Under the pieces are notes generated by a model that saw nothing but the letters and a program-made list of their open reading frames with translations, made no database searches and was not told where the DNA came from. DNA of 64,000 nt from UBA4416 sp040386075 (GTDB lineage Bacteria; Bacteroidota; Bacteroidia; B-17B0; Aurantibacillaceae): positions 1 to 64,000 of the forward strand of contig JAZKGE010000025.1 of assembly GCA_040386075.1 (NCBI GenBank), in the 5' to 3' direction. Made by a program: the position numbers and the translations under genes. Below, one piece after another: positions 34,678 through 42,637 of this stretch (its first letter is position 1; each line of letters begins with the position of its first letter).

Positions 34678-35493
34678 ATGACACGAGCAGAACTTATAAA
34701 AGAAATAAAAACTAAAAAAACATTTTTGTGTGTTGGTTTAGACCCGGACGTTGACAAACTTCCTAAATTTTTATTGGAGTTTGATGACCCCATCTTTGAA
34801 TTTAATCGCCGTATCATTGATGCCACTGCCGACTATTGTGTATCCTATAAACCAAACACTGCTTTTTATGAAGCTTATGGTATTAGCGGTTTAACAAGTT
34901 TGGAAAGAACTATCAAATACATTAAACAATTTTACCCGAACCACTTTTTAATTGCGGATGCCAAACGTGGCGATATTGGCAACACATCGAGCATGTATGC
35001 CAAAGCCTTTTTTAAACGCTTAAAGGCCGATGCTATCACAGTTGCCCCTTATATGGGAAGCGACTCAGTAAAACCTTTCCTGGAATTTGAAGGTAAATGG
35101 GCTATTGTATTGGCATTAACCTCAAACGAAGGTGCTAAAGATTTTCAGTTGGATGAAGGGAAAACCGAGCAATTATACAAACACGTTTTAAAAACATCCA
35201 GTAAGTGGGGAACTACCGAAAATATGATGTATGTAATTGGCGCTACCAAAGCCGATATGTTTGATGAAGTAAGGCAGATCGTTCCTAATCATTTTTTACT
35301 GGTTCCGGGTGTTGGTGCACAGGGTGGCAGTTTGGCTGATGTGTGTAAACATGGTTTGATAAAAAATGATATTGGTTTACTGATCAACTCATCACGCGCT
35401 ATTATTTATGCTTCCAATAACGAAGATTTTGCAGAAGCTGCTGCAAAAGAAGCTAAAAAGATATCGGATGAAATGAAGACTTACTTCGCGTAA
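34678..35493 (+). CDS. pyrF: Orotidine 5'-phosphate decarboxylase
   Basis: 271 aa. The signature D94-A-K96-R-G-D-I-G carries the catalytic Lys-Asp pair; CVGLDPD opens the barrel and LVPGVGAQGG binds phosphate. The length matches the longer type 2 family common in Bacteroidota. It makes UMP, the last step of pyrimidine synthesis. It probably shares a transcript with prfA. Confidence 0.96.
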   Translation: MTRAELIKEIKTKKTFLCVGLDPDVDKLPKFLLEFDDPIFEFNRRIIDATADYCVSYKPNTAFYEAYGISGLTSLERTIKYIKQFYPNHFLIADAKRGDIGNTSSMYAKAFFKRLKADAITVAPYMGSDSVKPFLEFEGKWAIVLALTSNEGAKDFQLDEGKTEQLYKHVLKTSSKWGTTENMMYVIGATKADMFDEVRQIVPNHFLLVPGVGAQGGSLADVCKHGLIKNDIGLLINSSRAIIYASNNEDFAEAAAKEAKKISDEMKTYFA

Positions 35494-35588
35494 TTCTGTA
35501 CTTTTTTCGTTTATCGGTAAAACACTACCAGTTAATTGTTCAATCCTACCAGATACTAAACTGCATAAAAAAGGATTTTTTTATTGGG

Positions 35589-35596
35589 TAAGTTTG
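35589..35596 (+). promoter_or_regulatory. -7 box of PKD/T9SS protein gene
   Basis: TAAGTTTG, 28 bp before the ATG at 35624. An in-frame TTG at 35594 lies inside this box, which argues against that start. Confidence 0.6.
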
Positions 35597-35623
35597 CACT
35601 ATAACCCACTAAAATTAATTTTT

Positions 35624-36862
35624 ATGAACTACAAAATTTACTCACTACTATTAATATCCTTATTTGCATTTAGCAAAATGCAGGCTCAATGCTCAAGCAG
35701 CTATATTTATTCTTATACAGGAATTACAAATTTTGTTTGGTTCCAGGATAAATCAATAGCACCCACAAACTGGCAAAGAGAATATACACATTGGAATTTT
35801 AATGATGGAAGTTCTACGGATACAAATAAAACAGCAACTCATACATTTCCTCAAGCTCAAACATATAATGTTGTAAAAGAAACCAGATTTTCTGAAATAG
35901 GTAATCCATCCAATTTTTGTATTGCAAAAGATTCTTTGCTTATAAATGCAGCATTATCAACCTCTTCTAATGTGTGCATACCACATGTAGAAATGAAAGT
36001 AAAGTGGTTAAGCGGTTTAACTTACGGCGTATCTAATTTCGTATCTAATGGATGTCCATATAATTATAGAGAAATTGTTGCAGATACAGGATCGACATTT
36101 ATGCCGGGAGGAGGTGTTCCAATGCCGGGTATTTTTACTACACAACACTATTATTTCACTTATAATGTTGCAATGCCGCAATTTAACAACACAATTACTC
36201 ACCATATTAATTACCCTAACCCACAAAATTTTGGAGGCACAGAAGACTACCATTATATAGTTACTCTGAATACCACAAATCAAACTCCCAACGATTGTCA
36301 TGCATCTTTCTTTATGCAACCGTCAGATTCGACTTTACATAACTGGACTTTACAAGATTATTCTTCAAGTGCAGGTACCGCTTCTTACTTCTGGGATTTT
36401 GGCGATGGTAGCACTTCAACATTAGCTAGTCCAACACATACTTATGCCAGCATTGGCATGTATACAATTTGTATGACAGTATCAAGTGGCACCTGCTCTG
36501 ATACTTATTGCGAAACTGCATTTGTTGACACTACTATAAACGGAGCCGGAATTCATTCCATTAACGTTCAGAAAATGATGGTGACAGGTATTTCTGAAAA
36601 TAAAAAACAGCAACAATCAGTTTTATTATTCCCAAATCCTGCACAAAATAGCATAGAGGTTTCTTATCCATTTGAAAAAGATAATTACACTATTAGCGTC
36701 ACCAACCTTTTAGGGCAAAATGTTTGGGATCAAGCTATAAATAATGTATCAACAGAATCAGTTAAATTAAACATTGAAGACTTGCAAAGTGGTATTTATT
36801 TTTTACAAATACATTCAGATAGCGGAACTACATTAGCCAAGACACGATTTATTAAAGAGTAA
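35624..36862 (+). CDS. Secreted PKD-domain protein with T9SS sorting domain
   Basis: 412 aa from the ATG at 35624, where a normal signal peptide begins (MNYKIYSLLL, ending MQAQ). An upstream TTG overlaps the -7 box. Two PKD-like domains are visible: WNFNDGSSTDTNKTATHTF near the start, and YFWDFGDGSTSTLASPTHTY at about 258-278. The type A sorting domain begins VLLFPNPAQNS and ends KTRFIKE. It is a probable surface adhesin or accessory protein without visible catalytic residues. Confidence 0.87.
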   Translation: MNYKIYSLLLISLFAFSKMQAQCSSSYIYSYTGITNFVWFQDKSIAPTNWQREYTHWNFNDGSSTDTNKTATHTFPQAQTYNVVKETRFSEIGNPSNFCIAKDSLLINAALSTSSNVCIPHVEMKVKWLSGLTYGVSNFVSNGCPYNYREIVADTGSTFMPGGGVPMPGIFTTQHYYFTYNVAMPQFNNTITHHINYPNPQNFGGTEDYHYIVTLNTTNQTPNDCHASFFMQPSDSTLHNWTLQDYSSSAGTASYFWDFGDGSTSTLASPTHTYASIGMYTICMTVSSGTCSDTYCETAFVDTTINGAGIHSINVQKMMVTGISENKKQQQSVLLFPNPAQNSIEVSYPFEKDNYTISVTNLLGQNVWDQAINNVSTESVKLNIEDLQSGIYFLQIHSDSGTTLAKTRFIKE

Positions 36863-36870
36863 TCATAAAA

Positions 36871-36892
36871 AAAGTAGCCAATAGGCTACTTT
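36871..36892. terminator. Shared terminator of convergent genes
   Basis: A 9-bp stem (AAAGTAGCC/GGCTACTTT) with loop AATA, A-rich to the left and T-rich to the right. The TAG stop of the transglycosylase (36886-36888) lies inside the stem. Confidence 0.82.
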
Positions 36893-37626
36893 TTTTTATT
36901 TGATCTTTCGGGCTCATCATCATCTTTATATTTATCGTAATCCAGTTTATTACCCCAGAAATTCATTTGTTGTTTGATCCAGGCTTTTCGGCCAACAATA
37001 TAGGTTGAAGGCGGGTTAGCTTTAAATCGCAATGGATTAGGCAATATAGCGGCAATAGCAGCAGCTTCATCCTTTGTTAATTTTTTGGCCGGTTTATGAA
37101 ACCAATGTTGCGAAGCTGCTTCGGCTCCATAAATACCATTTCCCATTTCAATACTATTGAGGTACACTTCCATAATACGTTCTTTGCTCCAGAATACTTC
37201 TATTAATAAAGTAAACCAAAGCTCCAGGCCTTTTCGCAGGAAACTCCTACCCTGCCATAAAAACACATTTTTGGCGGTTTGTTGTGTAATGGTACTGGCG
37301 CCTCTGATGCGTTTGCCCTGCTCATTTTCCTTCATCGCTTTTTGAATGGCGCCCCAGTCAAATCCAAAGTGCTTCAGGTAATTTTGATCTTCGCTGCAAA
37401 CCACGGCTAACTGCAATTTTGGAGAGATCTCTTTCAAAGGTACCCAGTCATGCTCCATGATAACTCCTTTATCATTCCTGAATTGCTCCACATCTCTGAT
37501 AAGCATTAATGGTGTTAACGGAATGGGAACCCACCTGAATATAATTACAGAAACAATTGACAGTACAATAAATGCAACTATCGTTTTCCAAAGGATGGTC
37601 CAAATCCTGCCTAGTATTTTTCTCAT
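36886..37626 (-). CDS. mtgA: Monofunctional peptidoglycan transglycosylase
   Basis: 246 aa. One membrane anchor (about 10-31) is followed by a GT51 domain. The catalytic glutamate is E79 in CSEDQNYLKHFGFD. RGASTITQQTAKNVFL, and KERIMEVYLNSIEMGNGIYGAEAA, are the other family motifs. It polymerises glycan strands from lipid II at the inner membrane. The last codons (poly-Lys then TAG) are formed by the terminator stem and T run. Confidence 0.95.
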   Translation of the reverse strand: MRKILGRIWTILWKTIVAFIVLSIVSVIIFRWVPIPLTPLMLIRDVEQFRNDKGVIMEHDWVPLKEISPKLQLAVVCSEDQNYLKHFGFDWGAIQKAMKENEQGKRIRGASTITQQTAKNVFLWQGRSFLRKGLELWFTLLIEVFWSKERIMEVYLNSIEMGNGIYGAEAASQHWFHKPAKKLTKDEAAAIAAILPNPLRFKANPPSTYIVGRKAWIKQQMNFWGNKLDYDKYKDDDEPERSNKKK

Positions 37627-37656
37627 GAAACAGTAAAACTATTGTATTATTTACCT

Positions 37657-37664
37657 TAAGTTTG
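37657..37664 (+). promoter_or_regulatory. -7 box of tlpA-like gene
   Basis: TAAGTTTG, about 40 bp before the ATG at 37705. Confidence 0.5.
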
Positions 37665-37704
37665 CAGGCACTTATTTTTTTAACAACAACCCTTTTTTAA
37701 TAAC

Positions 37705-38202
37705 ATGACCAAAAAGACAACCTATATCATCCTGATCATTGCAATTCTTGGAGTTGTTGGTCTGTATTTTTATAATAAATACAATGTGGCTCCAACTATC
37801 AACATAGCAAAGCTGGATGTGGTAGACCAGGATACTAATAAATTTGACATCGGCTCGTTGAAAGGAAAACCGGTGATCGTTAGTTTTTACGCATCCTGGT
37901 GTCCACCCTGTAAAGAAGAATTACAGGCACTCAATAAAATAAAAGACCAAAAGTTACAGGGTATCGAAGTACTGGCCATAACCGACGAGAGTATTGAAAA
38001 ACTGGTGGAATTTAAAAACAAGACCCAATATCCTTTTACTTTTTTAACTTTAACAAACCTGTTTTCCGATATTGGGATCGCTTCTATTCCCGTTACTTAT
38101 TTGTTAAATGCCAAAGGCGAAATTGTATATAATAATGTAGGCTTTATTGACTGGGAAGATGAATCGACCCGTGAGCATTTAAAAAGCCTGATGAATGAGT
38201 AA
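37705..38202 (+). CDS. TlpA-like membrane-anchored thioredoxin
   Basis: 165 aa. An N-terminal anchor (about 7-24) is followed by a thioredoxin fold with WCPPC (W65 to C69) and the cis-proline segment SIPVTYLL. It probably acts as a periplasmic thiol-disulfide oxidoreductase, for instance in cytochrome maturation. It is 57 bp before the phosphohexomutase and may share a transcript with it. Confidence 0.9.
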   Translation: MTKKTTYIILIIAILGVVGLYFYNKYNVAPTINIAKLDVVDQDTNKFDIGSLKGKPVIVSFYASWCPPCKEELQALNKIKDQKLQGIEVLAITDESIEKLVEFKNKTQYPFTFLTLTNLFSDIGIASIPVTYLLNAKGEIVYNNVGFIDWEDESTREHLKSLMNE

Positions 38203-38259
38203 AAACTTTGTTCAAACATTATTTAATGAATATATTTAAAGTCTATTTTTTATAACACT

Positions 38260-39666
38260 ATGACAAAGATCAAATTTGGAACCGACGGCTGGAGAGCCAT
38301 TATAGCTCAGGAATTTACTGTTGAAAATGTTGCGCGTGTAACCGAGGCTACAGCCATCTGGATAAAGAACAATTTTAAGAACCCAAGTGCCGTTGTTGGC
38401 CACGACTGCCGTTTTGCCGGTGAATTATTTGCTGAAACTACTGCCAAAGTATTTATTGCCCATGGTGTAAAAGTTTTTTTAGCAAAAGATTACGTGTCAA
38501 CACCGATGATCTCTTTAGGCGCATTAAAATTAAATACATCGTTAGGTATTATCATTACGGCCAGTCATAATCCGCCTTCTTACAACGGGTATAAATTAAA
38601 AGGCCATTACGGTGGACCATTAGGTCCCGAAAAAATACAGGAAGTGGAAGATATCATTCCTGAAAAAGCAAATCAGAATTATTTAGCCGTTGACCTAAAA
38701 GATGCTGAGGCAAAAGGACTATTGGAATACACCAACCTGGAAGACATGTACATGAAACATGTTGAAGAAAATTTTGATATTAAAGCCATTAAGAACTCCA
38801 ATTTAAAACTGGCTTATGATAGTATGTTTGGTGCAGGCAAACGTGTAATGAAACGCTTGTTCCCTGAGATCATTCATTTACATGATGATGATAATCCGGG
38901 CTTTCACGGACAAGCGCCGGAACCCATCCATAAAAACCTGTTGGAGTTTAGCGAATTGATTAAGAAGGACGGAAAGATCAATTGCGGTTTATGTACCGAT
39001 GGAGATGCCGATAGAATTGGTTTATATGACAGTAAAGGAAATTTTGTGGATTCGCACCATATTATTTTATTATTGGTAAAATATTTAGTAGAAGAAAAAA
39101 AATATGGCGGCAAAATAGTAGCTGCCTTCTCGGTAACACCGCGTATTCATAAACTAGCAACTCACTATAACTTACCAATCATCATCACTCAAATTGGGTT
39201 CAAACATATTGCGGGTTATATGATCACCGAAGATGTGATCATGGGTGGCGAAGAAAGTGGCGGTATTGCTATCAAAGGGCATATCCCCGAACGTGATGGT
39301 ATCTGGATGGGATTGACCATTTGGGAATACATGGCAAAATCGGGTAAAACATTAGAGCAGCTAATTGAAGACCTGTATAAATTAACCGGTCCTTTTGTTT
39401 ACGAACGTAACGATCTGCACTTAACCGAAGATGTAAAACAAAAAGTAATTGAAGGTTGTAAAAATGACATCTACAAATCATTTGGTTCGTATAAAGTTGA
39501 ACGCCGCGAAACAATTGACGGCTGGAAATACCATTTTGAGAACGAACAATGGCTGATGATCCGCGCCAGTGGTACCGAACCCGTTTTACGTTTGTATGGC
39601 GAAAGTGATACATTGGAAAACACCCGCAAGCTTTTAAAAGCAGCACAGGAAACTTTGTTGGGGTAA
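38260..39666 (+). CDS. Phosphoglucomutase/phosphomannomutase family protein
   Basis: 468 aa. All four domains are present. The phosphoserine is S102 in TASHNPP; the metal loop is D247-G-D-A-D-R; the sugar loop is GGEESGGIAI; the phosphate-binding loop is RASGTEPVLRLYGE. It interconverts hexose 1- and 6-phosphates for cell-envelope sugar synthesis. Which sugar it prefers cannot be read from the sequence. The next gene starts 4 bp after its stop. Confidence 0.94.
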   Translation: MTKIKFGTDGWRAIIAQEFTVENVARVTEATAIWIKNNFKNPSAVVGHDCRFAGELFAETTAKVFIAHGVKVFLAKDYVSTPMISLGALKLNTSLGIIITASHNPPSYNGYKLKGHYGGPLGPEKIQEVEDIIPEKANQNYLAVDLKDAEAKGLLEYTNLEDMYMKHVEENFDIKAIKNSNLKLAYDSMFGAGKRVMKRLFPEIIHLHDDDNPGFHGQAPEPIHKNLLEFSELIKKDGKINCGLCTDGDADRIGLYDSKGNFVDSHHIILLLVKYLVEEKKYGGKIVAAFSVTPRIHKLATHYNLPIIITQIGFKHIAGYMITEDVIMGGEESGGIAIKGHIPERDGIWMGLTIWEYMAKSGKTLEQLIEDLYKLTGPFVYERNDLHLTEDVKQKVIEGCKNDIYKSFGSYKVERRETIDGWKYHFENEQWLMIRASGTEPVLRLYGESDTLENTRKLLKAAQETLLG

Positions 39667-39670
39667 ATAC

Positions 39671-40378
39671 ATGAAATCGCTTTTTTTTAGTCTTGTTTTT
39701 ATTGCTGTTTTAGGAGATCAGGTTCTTGCTCAAAACATCAGTATTGAAAACAAGACCGGAAAAAGTAAGTCAACCTATTTATTCATAAAAAAGAATACCT
39801 GTAAAATTGCCTTTACAGATAAGCGCCCGGATAAGAACGATGCAACTGTATTAGTTTGCATTCCTGCGGCTTTTACCAATTTACAGAATTTAAAGATCGA
39901 TGGTTTGTATGCCGTTAATGGGCTTATTGGAAACACAACAGCCATTAACAAAACATTAGGCGGCGTTTTTTACATTGAAAAGAATAATGTAAAAGTATTT
40001 CAATCAGCCAGAGGAAAGTTATTTAACGACAGTCTTCTAACTATTATTAAAGCCAATAAAGCATCCTGTTTTCAACAGATCCAATGTATTCAAAACGGAA
40101 AAGCGGCAAGTTTTAAAGATCAGAAAATATTTCAACGCCGGGGCATAGCTATTTTAAAGGATAATTCCATTGCCATTATAGAAAGTGCTGAGCCCATTAC
40201 CTTAAAGACTTTTTCAGAAGACCTGGCCTTATTGGGTGTAAAACAACTGATCTATACCGACATGGGCGCCTGGGATGAAGGCTGGTATAAAGAACCCGCA
40301 GCCGGTAAGATCGTAAGAATAGGGAAAGACCTTTCACAAACTGCTAAACAAAGCAACTGGGTTATTTTCAAAAAATAG
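39671..40378 (+). CDS. Secreted protein, possibly phosphodiester glycosidase-like (NAGPA)
   Basis: 235 aa. A signal peptide (about 1-20) is present. GGVFYIEKNNVKVF, QRRGIAILKDNSIAIIES and the C-terminal YTDMGAWDEGWY resemble the conserved strands and the D-G/W block of phosphodiester glycosidases (NAGPA domain). Such enzymes remove GlcNAc-phosphodiester or related groups. I regard this as a remote match. The 4-bp gap to the phosphohexomutase indicates one operon, consistent with a role in envelope sugar phosphate metabolism. Confidence 0.6.
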   Translation: MKSLFFSLVFIAVLGDQVLAQNISIENKTGKSKSTYLFIKKNTCKIAFTDKRPDKNDATVLVCIPAAFTNLQNLKIDGLYAVNGLIGNTTAINKTLGGVFYIEKNNVKVFQSARGKLFNDSLLTIIKANKASCFQQIQCIQNGKAASFKDQKIFQRRGIAILKDNSIAIIESAEPITLKTFSEDLALLGVKQLIYTDMGAWDEGWYKEPAAGKIVRIGKDLSQTAKQSNWVIFKK

Positions 40379-40453
40379 GTTCGCTTCAACTAAATTTTAG
40401 ACCAATTGGCTCGTTAAATATATATAATTTCATTTTTTTACCTGAAATTTCAT

Positions 40454-40461
40454 TAAGTTTG
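40454..40461 (+). promoter_or_regulatory. -7 box of apt
   Basis: TAAGTTTG, 15 bp before the ATG at 40476. Confidence 0.55.
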
Positions 40462-40475
40462 TAATCCTAACGTTA

Positions 40476-41003
40476 ATGTCACTAGAATCTAACATAAAAA
40501 CAGCCATCAGGGATGTTCCTGACTTTCCAAAACCGGGCATTATGTTCAAAGACATTACCCCTATCCTGGAAGATCAAAGTTTATGTAACGAGATCGTAGA
40601 TGGTTTTATCGAAAGGCTTTCTGAAAAGCCAGACGCCATAGTTGGGATTGAAAGCAGGGGATTTTTATTTGGCTTTTTACTGGCAAATAAATTAAATATT
40701 CCCTTTGTTTTGATCAGAAAAGCTGGTAAATTGCCTTACAAAACCATTAGTTGCGAATACGATCTGGAGTACGGCACCGCTAAAGTTGAAATGCATGTTG
40801 ACAGTTTAAAAAAAGGCTGGAATGTATTGATACACGATGATCTGTTAGCAACCGGAGGAACAGCAGAAGCGGCAGCCCGTTTGGTAAAACAACAGGATGC
40901 CCGTGTAAGCGGATTTTGCTTTGTGGTTGGATTAGAATTTTTAAACGGAAAACAAAAATTAAATATACACTCAAATAATATCACATGTCTAGCGCAGTAT
41001 TAG
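40476..41003 (+). CDS. apt: Adenine phosphoribosyltransferase
   Basis: 175 aa. PDFPKPGIMFKDITP at the N-terminus, IESRGFLFG, and the PRPP-binding loop HDDLLATGGTA (D121, D122) are diagnostic. It salvages adenine to AMP. Its last 19 bp overlap the start of the acyl-CoA dehydrogenase gene in another frame, so the two are probably translationally linked. Confidence 0.96.
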   Translation: MSLESNIKTAIRDVPDFPKPGIMFKDITPILEDQSLCNEIVDGFIERLSEKPDAIVGIESRGFLFGFLLANKLNIPFVLIRKAGKLPYKTISCEYDLEYGTAKVEMHVDSLKKGWNVLIHDDLLATGGTAEAAARLVKQQDARVSGFCFVVGLEFLNGKQKLNIHSNNITCLAQY

Positions 41004-42160
41004 AACCAAATGTTGGAATGAATTTCCAGATCAATGAAAATCAACACGCCATTGCGGATATGATCCGTAAATTCGGTAAAGAACATATCTATCCTAAAAT
41101 GATGGAATGGGACGAAGCACAAACTTTCCCTGTAGAGGTATTTAAAAAATTAGGAGAATTAGGCCTTATGGGCGTTGTGGTTCCCGAAGAGTACGGTGGA
41201 TCAGGATTATCGTATACAGAATACGTAACTGCCATCATCGAATTAAGTAAGATCTGTGGTTCTATAGGTTTATCCATGGCAGCTCACAACTCTTTGTGCA
41301 CAGGCCATATTTTAGCCTTTGGTAACGATGAACAAAAGAAAAAATACTTACCAAAATTAGCTACGGCTGAGTGGATCGGTGCCTGGGGCTTAACCGAAAC
41401 AGGAACAGGATCTGATGCCGGCGGCATGGCAACTACGGCCGTAAAAGATGGCGACTATTACGTATTGAATGGTTCAAAGAATTTTATTACTCATGCTATT
41501 ACCGGTAATGTTGCTGTTGTAATTGCGCGTACGGGTAATAAAGGAGATAGTAAAGGCATGAGTGCTTTCATTATCGAAAAAGGAACGCCTGGTTTTAAAT
41601 CAGGTAAAAAAGAAAATAAATTAGGCATGCGTGCCAGCGAAACTGCTGAGCTGATCTTTGATAACTGCAGAGTTCACAAAGACCAGATGATGGGCGAAGA
41701 AGGGCAAGGATTTGTGCAGGCTATGAAAGTATTGGATGGCGGCCGTATCTCAATTGCAGCATTAAGCTGTGGTATTGCACGTGGTGCTTATGAATGTTCA
41801 GTAAAATATGCTAAAGAGCGTGAGCAATTTGGTAAACCAATTGCACATTTCCAGGGAATTGCTTTTAAATTAGCTGATATGGCTACTGAATTAGAAGCAG
41901 CAGAATTATTGACTTTCAAAGCAGCCGATCTTAAAAACCGTCACCAAAAAATGACCAAAGAAGGCGCTTTTGCCAAATACTATGCATCTGAAGTATGTGT
42001 GAGAAACTCAAACGAAGCTGTTCAGATCTTTGGAGGTTACGGATTCACTAAAGATTTCCCTGCCGAAAAATATTACCGCGATAGTAAATTATGTACTATT
42101 GGCGAAGGAACCAGCGAAATTCAAAAAGTGGTTATTGCCCGCGAATTATTAAAAGAGTAA
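40985..42160 (+). CDS. Acyl-CoA dehydrogenase
   Basis: 391 aa. The FAD-binding ALTETGTGSDAGG-type segment appears as WGLTETGTGSDAGGM. The catalytic glutamate is E374 in IGEGTSEIQ. The C-terminal helix bundle contains GGYGFTKDFPAEKYYRDSK. The length and motifs fit short-chain (butyryl-like) enzymes of beta-oxidation or amino-acid breakdown. It starts inside apt; no other fatty-acid gene is adjacent. Confidence 0.93.
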   Translation: MSSAVLEPNVGMNFQINENQHAIADMIRKFGKEHIYPKMMEWDEAQTFPVEVFKKLGELGLMGVVVPEEYGGSGLSYTEYVTAIIELSKICGSIGLSMAAHNSLCTGHILAFGNDEQKKKYLPKLATAEWIGAWGLTETGTGSDAGGMATTAVKDGDYYVLNGSKNFITHAITGNVAVVIARTGNKGDSKGMSAFIIEKGTPGFKSGKKENKLGMRASETAELIFDNCRVHKDQMMGEEGQGFVQAMKVLDGGRISIAALSCGIARGAYECSVKYAKEREQFGKPIAHFQGIAFKLADMATELEAAELLTFKAADLKNRHQKMTKEGAFAKYYASEVCVRNSNEAVQIFGGYGFTKDFPAEKYYRDSKLCTIGEGTSEIQKVVIARELLKE

Positions 42161-42168
42161 TTATTATC

Positions 42169-42210
42169 ACTTCGAGCGCCGTGCCCGACCACTGGCGGGA
42201 AGTCGAGAAG
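42169..42210. repeat. Interrupted copy of the CACTTCGAGCG repeat
   Basis: CACTTCGAGC and GAAGTCGAGAAG flank about 20 extra bases here; at 57375 and 57875 the two halves are joined. Confidence 0.5.
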
Positions 42211-42220
42211 TCTAAAATTA

Positions 42221-42246
42221 AAAGCCCTGCAGAGATGCGGGGCTTT
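42221..42246 (+). terminator. Terminator of apt/acyl-CoA dehydrogenase
   Basis: A 10-bp stem (AAAGCCCTGC/GCGGGGCTTT, one G-T pair), a 6-base loop and a T run. Confidence 0.87.
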
Positions 42247-42396
42247 TTTGTTTTACGTTAGTCCACTACCAACTTGTTCAATACCTGAACTTGATTCAGT
42301 TTTTATCACATCTGCAACATGGCTTATGCTACGCATCAAGCTGTTGATCTTTCCTAAATTAGTAGTTGCCTAATGTGTTTTGAATTTTTAAGTTTT
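42247..42396. other. Intergenic DNA without a gene
   Basis: Part of a 477-bp gene-free region (42161-42637) that also holds two terminators and a structured repeat. I see nothing further in this part. Confidence 0.4.
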
Positions 42397-42496
42397 GGGC
42401 GTTGCCTACGGCCCGGGCTGACCCGCTTCAATCTTTGCCGCACTTCGGCTCCGCTCAGTGTCCGGGCAAAGGATTTCCGCTCGCATCCCTAACGCG
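42397..42496 (-). repeat. Structured dispersed element, copy B
   Basis: On the minus strand: GGGAT (42489-42485), a 7-bp hairpin CTTTGCC/GGCAAAG (42471-42465 with 42439-42433), then CAGCCCGGG and a terminal GGGC/GCCC hairpin (42397-42400 with 42411-42414). Three of the seven stem pairs differ from copy A at 9605-9629, yet pairing is kept on both sides. Confidence 0.6.
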
Positions 42497-42566
42497 GCTT
42501 TTTCAGCACTTGAGATTACACTAAAAACGCACAAACAACATATATGTAGTTGCATTATACGCAAAT

Positions 42567-42602
42567 AAAAATCCCCTTATGAAATTTCACAAGGGGATTT
42601 TT
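42567..42602 (-). terminator. Terminator of the endonuclease operon
   Basis: A 12-bp stem (AAAAATCCCCTT/AAGGGGATTTTT) with a 12-base loop that contains its own small palindrome. Confidence 0.92.
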
Positions 42603-42637
42603 TCGTTTGTTCCCGGCTTCGCTCGAACTGACAAATG

